Assembly: GCF_900184255.1 (NCBI RefSeq)
Contig: NZ_LT854640.1
Span: 1,921,103 to 1,985,102, forward strand
DNA from: Haloimpatiens massiliensis
Lineage (GTDB): Bacteria; Bacillota; Clostridia; Clostridiales; Clostridiaceae
Reading direction: 5' to 3'
Length of the DNA: 64,000 nt
Below, in pieces: positions 8,324 to 16,864 of this stretch. Below the pieces are notes generated by a model. It was not told where the DNA came from, ran no database searches, and worked only from the letters and a program-made list of their open reading frames with translations. Both the position numbers and the translations under genes were made by a program. The stretch's first letter is position 1; each line of letters starts with the position of its first letter.

Positions 8324-9994
8324 ATGATAAAAAGGAAAACTTTATTAATACTATTATGTATTACTATTTTGGCTAGTTGCTGCAGCTGTTATACTAAATC
8401 ACCAAATAGAAAAAATAAGTTTCAAAAAAAAAGAAAACATCTATATTCAATAGACTCTAACGAAACCTTGCCCACTCTTAGTCATGGAATTTTAAATTCC
8501 AATGAAAGTGTAAAAAATGATAAAAAACTTCTCTACTTAGATAATGGAACTTTGCCTAATATAAAATATGATTTATTTTTAAACAATAAACTTATAAATG
8601 CTTATGTAAGTAATGAAAATATAAGCTTTCCAAAAAAATATTCAACTATGGATGGAATACTTACTTTTAGAGGAGATAATCTAAGAAATAGTCCTTCTTT
8701 CGGTACATGCAATATAAAAGAAAAAAAGCTACAAGAAAAGTGGCATTTCAATACCCATTCAAGCACCTGGGGCGGAGGTGCTGGTTGGACTGGTCAACCT
8801 GCCATTGTTAAATGGCCTAAAGATATACTTAAAATAATGAATATTAAAGATAAGTTTAAAATTAAGGATAACTTTATAGAAGTTATATATGCTTCACTGG
8901 ATGGTCACATATATTTTATAGATTTAGAAACCGGAGAGGAAACCAGAAATCCAATAAATATAAGCAATCCAATAAAGGGAAGTGTTTCTATAGATCCAAG
9001 AGGGTATCCATTACTTTATGTAGGACAAGGTATTCCTGAAAAGGGTGCTATCGGCTATAGAATATTTAACTTAATAGATAGTTCTCTTTTATACTTTATA
9101 GATGGAAGAGATAGTTTAGCTCTACGAAACTGGGGCGCCTTTGATAGTTCTCCACTTATAAATAGAAACAATGACTCCCTTATATTATGCGGTGAGAATG
9201 GACTGTTTTACAATATAAAACTAAACACAAATTTTAACATGGCTCATAAGAAAATCTCCATAAAACCTGAAGTTATTAAATATAGATATACTACGAAAAA
9301 AATCCCAGAACAGGGCATGGAAAATTCTCCAGCAGTATATAAAAATCTAGTTTACTTTGGAGATAATTCCGGAAACATACAGTGCATAAATCTTCAAAAT
9401 ATGAAGCCCCTATGGACCTTTGATAACACAGACGATACAGATGCTACCATAACCATAGAAGAAGAAAATGGTACTCCATGCATATACACAGCTAATGAAG
9501 TAGATAAACAGGGTGCTAAGGGCATATGTAACTTAAGAAAGCTAGATGGTTTAACAGGCAAAGTTATATTTGAAAAATCCTTTGAAGCCATGTCTCTTCT
9601 TGGTAAAAGTCCTGTAAATGGCGGTGCCTTAGCCACAAATATTATAGGCAAAAATGACATAGAAAATCTAGTTATATTTAATATAGCTAGATACAAAAAT
9701 TTCAATGGTGGAATTTTATTAGCTTTGGATAAAAAAACTGGTAAAGAAGTATGGAAGCTAGAAATGAATAATTACTGTTGGTCTTCCCCTACTGCCGTTT
9801 ACGACTCTAAAGGCAAGAGCTATATTGTCCAAGGTGATTCTGCTGGAAACCTATTTTTAATAGAAGGTATCACTGGCAAAGTGCTTCACTCTATAAAATT
9901 AGGAAGTAATATAGAAAGCTCTCCAGCCATATATGAAAACACCATTATCCTCGCTACAAGATGGGGAAAATTCTTTGCAATCACCATAAAATAG
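8324..9994 (+). CDS. PQQ/beta-propeller-repeat lipoprotein
   Basis: A 556-residue exported protein. The N-terminus is a lipoprotein signal (basic MIKRK, hydrophobic stretch, lipobox LASC with Cys at 19), so it is probably anchored to the outer face of the membrane. From about residue 110 onward it shows repeated propeller blades: DGHIYFIDLETGEE, ENSPAVYKNLVYFGDNSGNIQCINLQNMKPLWTF, GGILLALDKKTGKEVWKLEMNN and SGNLFLIEGITGKVLHSI, the pattern of PQQ-like or BamB-type beta-propellers. The family often acts as a scaffold or binding domain; no enzyme signature is evident. AAAGGA precedes the ATG. It stands alone, with repeats on both sides. Confidence 0.8.
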   Translation: MIKRKTLLILLCITILASCCSCYTKSPNRKNKFQKKRKHLYSIDSNETLPTLSHGILNSNESVKNDKKLLYLDNGTLPNIKYDLFLNNKLINAYVSNENISFPKKYSTMDGILTFRGDNLRNSPSFGTCNIKEKKLQEKWHFNTHSSTWGGGAGWTGQPAIVKWPKDILKIMNIKDKFKIKDNFIEVIYASLDGHIYFIDLETGEETRNPINISNPIKGSVSIDPRGYPLLYVGQGIPEKGAIGYRIFNLIDSSLLYFIDGRDSLALRNWGAFDSSPLINRNNDSLILCGENGLFYNIKLNTNFNMAHKKISIKPEVIKYRYTTKKIPEQGMENSPAVYKNLVYFGDNSGNIQCINLQNMKPLWTFDNTDDTDATITIEEENGTPCIYTANEVDKQGAKGICNLRKLDGLTGKVIFEKSFEAMSLLGKSPVNGGALATNIIGKNDIENLVIFNIARYKNFNGGILLALDKKTGKEVWKLEMNNYCWSSPTAVYDSKGKSYIVQGDSAGNLFLIEGITGKVLHSIKLGSNIESSPAIYENTIILATRWGKFFAITIK

Positions 9995-10020
9995 GTAAAT
10001 TATGATATAAGTTCCATAAG

Positions 10021-10252
10021 AAAAATCTGTCTTTAAGTCCACAATAAATATATTTTATTAGACTGTTCGCAATACGCCAAGAAATTCTAATGTTTTCAAA
10101 TTTCAATCCCCTAAAGCTTTCAAACTCGCTTCTAACGGCGCTCAAACATGAAAGCTTCTTAACGGGTATTGAAAATTGAAAACAAAGAATTTCTAAGGCT
10201 AGCTCAATAGTCTAAAAAAATATATTTATTGTTACCTTAAAGACAAATTTTT
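10021..10252. repeat. Long-palindrome repeat (type 1), left end of composite element 1
   Basis: About 232 bp with ends AAAAATCTGTCTTTAAG and its near-complement. It is related in layout to the type-2 palindrome (shared CAATACGCCAAGAA, GAAAGCTTCTTAACGGG) but clearly diverged from it. A near-identical copy lies at 43415..43646. Confidence 0.85.
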
Positions 10253-10435
10253 CGATTCATACGTACATTACTTATGGTGGGAGACAGCCTACTAAAGGAT
10301 GATTTTCCTCCGCTATGCTACAGAAAATATTTAATTGAATAAAAAATATATAGATACAATAATTTGATAATAAAAACTATAATTACGCTATTATATCGAA
10401 TAATTATAGCTTTTTCTTTTAAGCCTTTAAAATCT

Positions 10436-10576
10436 TTTATTGGCGGCAGCCAGTCTAAATATTAAAGCTAAGATTTAGACAAGCCAATGCATTATAGCAA
10501 AATATTATTAATAACCGGGATTTAAGTCCTAAACGAAAGGCTACGCCTAAAAAGATTATGGGAGCCTTTTTATTTG
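10436..10576 (+). ncRNA. Candidate structured RNA in composite element 1
   Basis: The interior has nested pairings: ATTGGC/GCCAAT (10439..10444 with 10483..10488) enclosing GTCTAAAT/ATTTAGAC (10453..10460 with 10473..10480), then GGATTTAAGTCC, then a terminator-like AAAGGCT/AGCCTTT stem (10536..10542 with 10563..10569) followed by TTTATTTG. A competing AGGC-UAC-GCCU hairpin overlaps the terminator's left arm. The copy at 43.8-44.1 kb keeps these stems while gaining about 85 bp in a loop. I do not recognise a known RNA family, and expression is unproven. Confidence 0.35.
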
Positions 10577-10664
10577 TTTTATAAATTAAAGATTTTCTGT
10601 AACGTAGAGGAGGAAAATCATCCTTTAGCAGGCTCCTCCTCTCAAACCATATACATATTAAACT

Positions 10665-10895
10665 AAAAATCTGATTTTAATGTAGTAATAAATGTAGAAT
10701 TGGGGACTATTGAACTAGCCTTAGAACTTCTTATGTCTCACAGTTAAAGACCCGTTAAGAAGCTTTCATGTTTGAACGAGGAACGAGTGAGTTTGAAAGC
10801 TTTAGGGTCTTTAACTGTGAGACATTTAGAAGTTCTTGGCGTATTGTGAACAGTCCCAAATTATACATTTATTACGGAATTAAAATCAGATTTTT
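10665..10895. repeat. Long-palindrome repeat (type 2), right end of composite element 1
   Basis: Near-identical to 44150..44380 and to the solo copy at 79..309. Its end lies only 10 bp from the bioA stop codon, so it may serve as the 3' end of the biotin operon transcript. Confidence 0.85.
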
Positions 10896-10905
10896 CTTCA
10901 ATTTA

Positions 10906-12267
10906 TTATGTCACAATATATTCTTTTAGTGTAAAAATTTCACTTATGCTCTCATAGGCTAAATCAACCATTTCCTCTACTTCTTCATCAGTTATAATAT
11001 ATGGAGGTAAGAAATAAAGTACATTTCCTATAGGGCGAAGTAATAAACCTTTATCCAAGGCAATTTTATATATTTGGTATCCCACCCTGTCCTGCCATGG
11101 AAATGTTTCCTTTGTTTCTTTGTTTTTAACCAATTCAATGGCAGTTATCATGCCTAGGCTTCTTATGTCTCCGACGTTTGGTAAGTTTCTCATTTTTTCT
11201 ATGGTCAAATCTCTTATTAGCTTTCCCTTACTAATGTTCTTCTCTAGAATATTTTCTTCATTGAATATATTTAAATTTTCACAAGCTATAGCACAGGCCA
11301 TGGCATTTCCTGCATAAGTATGGCTGTGAATAAAAGTCTTAAGTTCTTTGTATTCTCCTAAAAAAGCATTATATATTTCATCACTAGTCATTACTACAGA
11401 CATAGGCATGTATCCTGAGGATATACCTTTAGATAAACACATTAAATCTGGACTTATGCCTGCATGTTCGCAAGCGAACATTTTTCCTGTTCTTCCAAAT
11501 CCCACAGCGATTTCATCTGCTATAATATGGATATTATTTTCATCACAGGCCTTTCTAAGCTTCTTTAAATAAATAGGTGAGTACATTTTCATACCTGCAG
11601 CGCCTTGAACCATTGGCTCTATTATTATGGCACAAAGTTCGTCTTTATGTTCCTTTATGGCTTTTTCCATAGAATCAAAGCATTCTGCACTGCAATTTTC
11701 CCTGCATTTATTAAATTTGCACCTATAGCAGTCTGGTCCTTCTACCCGCAATGTGTCTAATAAAAGTGGCTTATATATTCTGCTGTATAAATCTAAATCT
11801 CCCACAGAAAGTGCTCCTAAAGTTTCTCCATGATAAGCATCAGTAATAGCTGCAAATCTCACTTTCTTGTTATTGCCCTTTTGCTGATGATATTGAAAAC
11901 TCATCTTTAAAGCTATTTCCACCGCTGAGGAACCATTGTCGGAAAAATAAACCTTCTTAAGTCTTTCTGGAGTTATCTTTACTAGCTTTTCTGACAATTC
12001 AATGGCTGGCTTATTTGAAAAATTAGCAAATATAACATGCTCAATTTCCTCTATTTGCTTTTTTATAGCTCCATTTATTCTTTCATTACTATGTCCAAAA
12101 AGGTTTGTCCACCATGAAGAAATGCAATCCATATATTTCTTTCCACGAATATCATATAAGTAAATTCCCTTCCCTTTTTCTATAACTATAGGGGGCAGCT
12201 CTTCATAATCTTTCATTTGGGAACAGGGGTGCCATATATATTTTAAATCCTTATCCTCTAAATTCAT
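10906..12267 (-). CDS. bioA: Adenosylmethionine-8-amino-7-oxononanoate aminotransferase BioA
   Basis: PLP enzyme converting 8-amino-7-oxononanoate to 7,8-diaminopelargonate using S-adenosylmethionine, the antepenultimate step of biotin synthesis. The 453-residue protein has the class III aminotransferase features: WHPCSQMKDYE and SSWWTNLFGH at the N-terminus (substrate pocket typical of BioA), ADEIAVGFGRTG (around residues 246-257, Asp binding the PLP nitrogen) and the PLP lysine in CLSKGISSGY (around 274-283). The ATG at 12267 is chosen because AGGAGAGG lies 6 bp before it; an upstream in-frame codon at 12291 lacks a ribosome binding site. Last gene of the bioY-B-D-A operon. Confidence 0.95.
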   Translation of the reverse strand: MNLEDKDLKYIWHPCSQMKDYEELPPIVIEKGKGIYLYDIRGKKYMDCISSWWTNLFGHSNERINGAIKKQIEEIEHVIFANFSNKPAIELSEKLVKITPERLKKVYFSDNGSSAVEIALKMSFQYHQQKGNNKKVRFAAITDAYHGETLGALSVGDLDLYSRIYKPLLLDTLRVEGPDCYRCKFNKCRENCSAECFDSMEKAIKEHKDELCAIIIEPMVQGAAGMKMYSPIYLKKLRKACDENNIHIIADEIAVGFGRTGKMFACEHAGISPDLMCLSKGISSGYMPMSVVMTSDEIYNAFLGEYKELKTFIHSHTYAGNAMACAIACENLNIFNEENILEKNISKGKLIRDLTIEKMRNLPNVGDIRSLGMITAIELVKNKETKETFPWQDRVGYQIYKIALDKGLLLRPIGNVLYFLPPYIITDEEVEEMVDLAYESISEIFTLKEYIVT

Positions 12268-12328
12268 TTTCAACCTCTCCTTACAATACATCGCTACTTA
12301 GTTGTCATTACTTCTTATTTTGCAAAAT

Positions 12329-13060
12329 TTAAAATTCATCCATAGTATTGAAAATTTCTTTTGCTTCTAGACTTCTATCTGCCTCTTCCTTTAAATTACC
12401 ATAATGAAGCTTATCCACGCTCACATTTTCAAGCTTATTCACTACTGCCAATATAGGCAAATTTGTGGACTTTTTTATAATGTTAAGATTATCTCTCTGC
12501 ATAAAATTATCTTCATAACCATTTACTATTATGCCTTTAATTTTTATATCTAAACTTCTCAAATATCCCACTGTAAGTATTGTGTGATTTATGGTACCAA
12601 GTGCTGCTTTACATACTAAAACTACACTCATACCTAATTCCTTAATAAGCTGATGTAAATAATAAATTCCTTTTTCATCCTCCATAATAGGACAAGCAAC
12701 TCCTCCGCTGCCCTCAGCAACTATATATGGGTATTTTTCCTTTAGATCATTTAATTTCTCTTTTATCTTTTCTATACTTATAGGTTTTTTCTCCATTTTA
12801 CTAGCTAAATGGGGTGATACCGCATTTTCGTATACATAAGGTGTTATACTTCTATATTCCTCTTTAAAATCTGAAACTTTACAAACAAATCTAGTATCCC
12901 CTGGAACTAATTTTTCTCCTTCCCTCAAAGCTCCACTTAGAGCTGGCTTAAAATAAGCTGCATTGTACCCCGCTTTTCTTAAAACATACATAATTGCTGC
13001 TGAAATTACTGTTTTACCTACATCTGTGTCTGTTCCCACTATATAAATTCCTTTGCTCAT
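12329..13060 (-). CDS. bioD: Dethiobiotin synthetase BioD
   Basis: ATP-dependent carboxylase closing the ureido ring of dethiobiotin. The 243-residue protein has the P-loop GTDTDVGKT near the N-terminus (residues 8-16) and the second family motif VAEGSGGVACP (around 133-143), which contacts substrate and Mg-ATP. Its ATG overlaps the bioB stop by 4 bp (ATGA), implying translational coupling. It feeds dethiobiotin to BioB, and receives diaminopelargonate from BioA encoded just downstream. Confidence 0.95.
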   Translation of the reverse strand: MSKGIYIVGTDTDVGKTVISAAIMYVLRKAGYNAAYFKPALSGALREGEKLVPGDTRFVCKVSDFKEEYRSITPYVYENAVSPHLASKMEKKPISIEKIKEKLNDLKEKYPYIVAEGSGGVACPIMEDEKGIYYLHQLIKELGMSVVLVCKAALGTINHTILTVGYLRSLDIKIKGIIVNGYEDNFMQRDNLNIIKKSTNLPILAVVNKLENVSVDKLHYGNLKEEADRSLEAKEIFNTMDEF

Positions 13061-14022
13061 CTCTCAAAATCAAACCCTTTCTTTATCAGCATATGTATAT
13101 CTTGAGAAATGTTATTTCCAGATGTGGTAAGATAGTTTCCTGTAATAGTTGCATTGGCTCCTACTTCAAAAGCCTTTTCTGCAAAATTATTTAAAAAGCA
13201 TCTGCCCCCACCTAGTCTTATATATGCATCCTTATTTATAAGCCTAAATATAGCTATAGTTTTTAGTATTTCCTCTTCTGAAAGTCTTTGAGATTTTTCT
13301 AAAGGTGTGCCTTTAATGGGATTCAATATATTTATAGGTATAGATTTTATATTAAGCTTTTTAAGCTGGAAGGCCATACTTATTCTATCTTCCAAATTCT
13401 CTCCCATGCCTATAATTCCACCAGAACAAACTTCTAAACCTGCCTTTTGAGCTAATTTTATAGTAGAAATTCTATCCTCATAACTGTGGGTTGTACATAT
13501 ACTACCAAAATATCTTTTACTTGTTTCTACATTATGGTGGTATCTACACACCCCTGCTTCTTTGAGCTTCTTTAATTGCTCATAGGATAATATTCCCAAG
13601 GAAGCACATAATTTTAATTTACTATTTTTTTTAGTTTCCGCATAAATATGTAGTATTTCTTCAAACTCCTTACCATTAAGCCCCTTCCCGCTAGTCACCA
13701 AAGAAAATCTATGAACCCCTTCTTCCTCATTGTTTTTTGCTAATTTTAAAACTTCCTGTTTATTTACCAAGCCATGAGTTTCTATATTTGTATTATAATG
13801 AGCTGATTGTGCACAATACTTACAATCCTCTGAACACTTTCCACATTTAGCATTCATTATGGTACATAAATCAATGCTATTTCCCATAAAACTCTTTCTT
13901 ATTTCATTTGCTACATTAAAAAGCTCTTGGACTTCCACATTTTTGTAAATTTCTAAAATCTCTTCAAAGGTTAGTTCATTACCATTTATAATTTTATCCT
14001 TCATTTCTTTAATAAAACCCAT
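13057..14022 (-). CDS. bioB: Biotin synthase BioB
   Basis: Radical SAM enzyme inserting sulfur into dethiobiotin. The 321-residue protein carries the C-x3-C-x2-C cluster motif as CSEDCKYC (around residues 63-70) for the 4Fe-4S centre, followed by AQSAHYNT. Further conserved Cys lie in KLCASLGI (around 138) and the VCSGGIIGMGE block (around 197-206), positions that bind the second, 2Fe-2S cluster in characterised BioB; the late RLGGGR motif is also typical. AAGGAG lies 11 bp before the ATG. Second gene of the operon, 96 bp after bioY. No bioF, bioC or bioH is in the window. Confidence 0.96.
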   Translation of the reverse strand: MGFIKEMKDKIINGNELTFEEILEIYKNVEVQELFNVANEIRKSFMGNSIDLCTIMNAKCGKCSEDCKYCAQSAHYNTNIETHGLVNKQEVLKLAKNNEEEGVHRFSLVTSGKGLNGKEFEEILHIYAETKKNSKLKLCASLGILSYEQLKKLKEAGVCRYHHNVETSKRYFGSICTTHSYEDRISTIKLAQKAGLEVCSGGIIGMGENLEDRISMAFQLKKLNIKSIPINILNPIKGTPLEKSQRLSEEEILKTIAIFRLINKDAYIRLGGGRCFLNNFAEKAFEVGANATITGNYLTTSGNNISQDIHMLIKKGFDFER

Positions 14023-14118
14023 TGAATTCAGTTCTCCTTTTACTTAAATTTGCCTTATGACTCCACCACCATAAATTTTAATTTACAATTTTGCTATGGC
14101 TGATGAACTTTTAATATA

Positions 14119-14691
14119 TTAAACTAGTGACATTCCAGTTTTCTTCATTATATTAACTATTCTTACACTTAAAAAAGCAGTAATTATACTTAAAACTATA
14201 TCTCCTGCAGAACAAACTATGCATCCATAAAATAAAGCCCAATAAAAACTTTTACCTATTCCCAAATATAAATTGTAAATTAAGTAAAGATATATAACTC
14301 CAAATAAATAAACAAAAAATAACCCAGAAAGTATAATCATCGAAATTTTTCCCAAGGACAGGTGTTGTTTTTTAGCATAAATACGCTCCACTAACTTTCC
14401 TATAACATATGCTCCAACTATAAATCCTATTAAATACCCAAAGGTAGGCTTTAATATATAACCAGGTCCTCCCCCTTCAGTAAATACTGGCACTCCCATG
14501 AGCCCCACCACTACATATAAAATTTGTGATAAAGCTCCCAGTTTTGAACCTAGTAATATTCCAGCTAGTGCGCAGAATAAAAATTGCAATGTGAAAGGGA
14601 CAAATGGAATAGGAATTCTTATATATGCTCCCACCGCCGTTAGCGCTGCAAATATCCCTACAAATACAATATTTTTAGTTCTAAAATTCAT
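14119..14691 (-). CDS. bioY: Biotin transporter substrate-binding subunit BioY
   Basis: Integral membrane S-component of an ECF-type vitamin transporter, importing biotin either alone or with shared energizing subunits (not encoded here). The 190-residue protein shows about six hydrophobic helices and the BioY signature around residues 20-60, including PFTLQFLFCALAGILLGSKLGALSQILYVVVGLMGVPVF in overlapping blocks, and GGGPGYILKPTFGYLIGF. First gene of the bio operon and nearest the BirA-type operator, so uptake and synthesis are switched together. GGAGGG lies 5-6 bp before the ATG. Confidence 0.93.
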   Translation of the reverse strand: MNFRTKNIVFVGIFAALTAVGAYIRIPIPFVPFTLQFLFCALAGILLGSKLGALSQILYVVVGLMGVPVFTEGGGPGYILKPTFGYLIGFIVGAYVIGKLVERIYAKKQHLSLGKISMIILSGLFFVYLFGVIYLYLIYNLYLGIGKSFYWALFYGCIVCSAGDIVLSIITAFLSVRIVNIMKKTGMSLV

Positions 14692-14704
14692 AATACCCTC
14701 CTTA

Positions 14705-14736
14705 TTGTAAACTCTTAATAAATATTAAGTTTACAA
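14705..14736 (-). promoter_or_regulatory. BirA-type biotin operator of the bioYBDA operon
   Basis: Perfect inverted repeat TTGTAAAC (14705..14712) and GTTTACAA (14729..14736) with a 16-bp spacer. This matches the biotin repressor operator pattern known from Firmicutes. It lies directly downstream of the -10 box, where biotinyl-AMP-loaded BirA would block initiation. Confidence 0.88.
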
Positions 14737-14740
14737 TAAA

Positions 14741-14768
14741 ATTATACCAATTTATTTCTTACTGTCAA
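14741..14768 (-). promoter_or_regulatory. Sigma-A promoter of the bioYBDA operon
   Basis: On the minus strand TTGACA (14768..14763) and TATAAT (14746..14741) are both perfect consensus with a 16-bp spacer, and the BirA operator starts 4 bp downstream. Confidence 0.85.
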
Positions 14769-14807
14769 TATGTATATATAACAAAATTTATTTTAAAATT
14801 TGTGAAC

Positions 14808-14850
14808 TCAAAAAACTAGAGCATTTCTTTTAAACGAATAACCCTAGCTT
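14808..14850 (-). terminator. Weak terminator after the isoprenyl transferase gene
   Basis: On the minus strand AGCTAGGG and CTCTAGTTTTTT flank an AT-rich loop. Only CTAG/CTAG pairs cleanly, but the T-run is good. Confidence 0.35.
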
Positions 14851-14856
14851 TATACA

Positions 14857-15504
14857 TTAACCACCTAAAGTAACATCCTGATGTTCATACCATTTTAATG
14901 CATCATAAAACTGTTCTTTATTAAAATCTGGCCATAAATCATCTATAACATAAAAATCAGCATATACAGATTGTACGGGTAAAAATCCACTTAATCTGCG
15001 TCTTCCACCCCAGCGTACGATTAAATCTATTCTAGATATATCTGAAGAATGTATATGTTTCTGCATTTTACTGCTATCTCCTTCTTTGCACCCTTTACAT
15101 ATATCCCATTCCCATCCATAGTTCACCAAAAAATTTATCTTTATACCGCCTTTTCCAAACTTAGTTCTTTTGGTAAATGGCTTTAATTCTTCTGGAAACA
15201 ACTTAGATTCTGTATCACCTACAATCAATAACTCTCCATCTTTCTCAGCCAAACCCATTACTGAATCCACACATGCTTTTCTAAATTCTTTTGTTTGTTC
15301 GCTGGGCCTTTTTGTATTATCTTTAGTAAATCCATAAAAAGTTATTTCTTCTATCCATAACTCCAAGCACATTTCATAAAGCTGAAAGCCCGGCTCTATA
15401 CCAAATCTATATCCATCTTTTTTATCAAGTCCCCTAGCTTGAGCCCATCTTCTATTTCCATCTGGAATTATACCTATATGCTTAGGCACTCTTTTAAATT
15501 CCAT
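14857..15504 (-). CDS. Divergent short isoprenyl (undecaprenyl-type) transferase
   Basis: Cis-prenyltransferase (UppS/Z-FPP synthase superfamily), 215 residues, shorter than the roughly 240-260 of standard UppS. The catalytic Asp block is present as GIIPDGNRRWAQARG (residues 11-25). The usual FSTENW(x)RP motif is replaced by FTKDNTKRPSEQ, and the late RTSGExRLSNF block by RWGGRRRLSGF; WPDF is retained. It is therefore probably a paralogue with another chain length or role rather than the essential cell-wall enzyme, which normally sits with cdsA. AGGAGG precedes the ATG by 6 bp. It is monocistronic, next to the toxin locus. Confidence 0.8.
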   Translation of the reverse strand: MEFKRVPKHIGIIPDGNRRWAQARGLDKKDGYRFGIEPGFQLYEMCLELWIEEITFYGFTKDNTKRPSEQTKEFRKACVDSVMGLAEKDGELLIVGDTESKLFPEELKPFTKRTKFGKGGIKINFLVNYGWEWDICKGCKEGDSSKMQKHIHSSDISRIDLIVRWGGRRRLSGFLPVQSVYADFYVIDDLWPDFNKEQFYDALKWYEHQDVTLGG

Positions 15505-15686
15505 ATTAACCTCCTAAAGTAAATACTATTGCAGGTAAATTTATTGTCATATTACTACAAAGTTTATGTATTGTTTAATATATCCTACTTTAAGCATTTT
15601 TAAACAAAAATGTAGTACTTTTTCTAAACACTTAGGCTTTTCTGACCACACTTACATATCAGCTTGTTTTATTTATAAACAAAAAT

Positions 15687-15720
15687 AAACGTCAACAATT
15701 ACTAAAATCTGCTGACGTTT
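15687..15720 (-). terminator. Hairpin terminator at the end of the toxin locus
   Basis: AAACGTCA / TGACGTTT stem with T-rich sequence on the minus strand. A near-copy (12-bp perfect stem) occurs at 24819..24852 after another immunity cassette. Confidence 0.6.
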
Positions 15721-15842
15721 TGCTATTCATACAATAATTTTTTATTTTTCCTAAATATCTAACTCTAACTTATAGTTTATTTATATTCTTTACTTCTAAC
15801 GTTTTTCCTTACCTTTAAGTTAAATCTACATCTATATATAAG

Positions 15843-15965
15843 TCTACATTCATCCTAAAAATCATTTTTAATTTAATAAAAAAAGCCCTTATTGGGCTAG
15901 AATTTTAAACTCTAAAATGTATATGTATAAGTAGCCTAAAGTAATTAACTTCAGGCTACTTCCAG
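15843..15965 (-). repeat. Inter-cassette hairpin spacer, copy 0 (distal end)
   Basis: Contains the recurring block CTACATTCATCCTAAAAATC, an AGCCC/GGGCT hairpin with a T7 tail on the minus strand (about 15888..15900) and an AGTAGCCT/AGGCTACT hairpin (about 15932..15962). The same block occurs after the immunity genes at 17.5, 18.9, 22.9 and 26.9 kb. The whole 15505..15996 gap holds only these hairpins. Confidence 0.8.
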
Positions 15966-15996
15966 ATAACTTAACACTTTTCTACTACTTTAAAAA

Positions 15997-16374
15997 TTAT
16001 TTATCTTTTTTTAATTTTGGTATAATTTTTATTAATATTGGATACATAATAAACACTAGTAATATACCTATACCCATTATATGTGTATTATCTAAGTACA
16101 TTCCTGTTAACCCTATAACTAAAGGTATGCTTACCACCATTGACACTAGAGCCCAGAAATATTGTCGTGTTATAAACAACCATATAATTGAACAAAATAC
16201 AATACCTGCAGCTACAGTTCCAACTATATTATGACCATCCAAACCAAAATAATTTGTTAATATTCTACTAGCAATACGTCCTACAATCATTCCACTCATA
16301 CATATCCAAAATATATTAGATTTTATAGCATCCTTCATCTTATCATCTCCCATAATATTCATCCTTTTATACAA
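15997..16374 (-). CDS. Putative membrane immunity protein (cassette 7, second gene)
   Basis: About 125 residues with four hydrophobic stretches (IFWICMSGMIVGRIAS, IVGTVAAGIVFCSIIWLF, FWALVSMVVSIPLVIGLTG, IMGIGILLVFIMYPILI). I recognise no family. It closes the last toxin cassette and is followed by the tandem hairpins, the position an immunity gene occupies in the other cassettes. The start is uncertain: TTG at 16374 after AAAGG, or internal ATGs, including one 8 bp after GGGAG. A role in protecting against a membrane-active toxin is inferred from position only. Confidence 0.6.
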   Translation of the reverse strand: MYKRMNIMGDDKMKDAIKSNIFWICMSGMIVGRIASRILTNYFGLDGHNIVGTVAAGIVFCSIIWLFITRQYFWALVSMVVSIPLVIGLTGMYLDNTHIMGIGILLVFIMYPILIKIIPKLKKDK

Positions 16375-16397
16375 AAATCCTTTAGAAATTTATGGCG

Positions 16398-16829
16398 TTA
16401 TTTAAATATAACTATTACTGTACAGAATAAAGCTAAGATGATACTATATACCAAGAAAAATAAGCTTTGTTTATATTTATTTATATCTCCCTTTCTTCTC
16501 CATGAAATAACACCAGTACATGCCAAACAAGGAAATGTCCATCCTATTGTAAATAATGCTATTTTAATAAAAGCATTATCAAATTTAAATGCAGAATTAT
16601 AATAATTAATAAATGTTACAATTGTTACAACAAATAGTACAGCCATTCTCAAAATCTCTTCCCAATACTTCCTTTGATATATAAAGACACCTATATTAAC
16701 TGCAAAATAAACCCCTAGTACTAATGGTACAAATATTTGTATTTTCTCCGGAAAATTCTTATAAAATACAAATATAACAACTGATATTAACGTAACTATA
16801 AAACTATTATTCTTAATATTAAATTTCAT
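16398..16829 (-). CDS. Putative membrane immunity protein (cassette 7, first gene)
   Basis: A 143-residue integral membrane protein with about four or five hydrophobic helices (SFIVTLISVVIFVFY, VPLVLGVYFAVNIGVFIY, MAVLFVVTIVTFINYY, IALFTIGWTFPCLACTG, SLFFLVYSIILALFCTVIVIF). AGGAG lies 6 bp before the ATG. It follows the broken toxin tip at 16865..17328 by about 35 bp, so it is the likely cognate immunity gene, now possibly retained without its toxin. No family recognised. Confidence 0.65.
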   Translation of the reverse strand: MKFNIKNNSFIVTLISVVIFVFYKNFPEKIQIFVPLVLGVYFAVNIGVFIYQRKYWEEILRMAVLFVVTIVTFINYYNSAFKFDNAFIKIALFTIGWTFPCLACTGVISWRRKGDINKYKQSLFFLVYSIILALFCTVIVIFK

Positions 16830-16864
16830 CTTTCTCTCCTACTAATCCCAAAATCTATCTCCGT

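Larger units (their letters stand above)
10021..10895. mobile_element. Non-coding composite repeat element 1
   Basis: An 875-bp unit: type-1 palindrome (10021..10252), an interior of about 410 bp, then type-2 palindrome (10665..10895). The interior carries its own inverted arms at 10279..10335 and 10583..10643 (AGCCT..AAAGGATGATTTTCCTCC.. and complement) around a conserved structured core. A second full copy lies at 43415..44380 and an IS-split remnant at 5254..7043. There is no open reading frame of note, so any mobility would depend on proteins encoded elsewhere. It fills the gap between the convergent lipoprotein and bioA genes. Confidence 0.65.

Noticed and set aside
10265..10660. Interior of the composite element as a known riboswitch (c-di-GMP, cobalamin or similar)
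   Set aside because: I looked for the conserved blocks of these classes and did not find them; no gene follows at riboswitch distance on that strand, so it is left as an unnamed candidate RNA.
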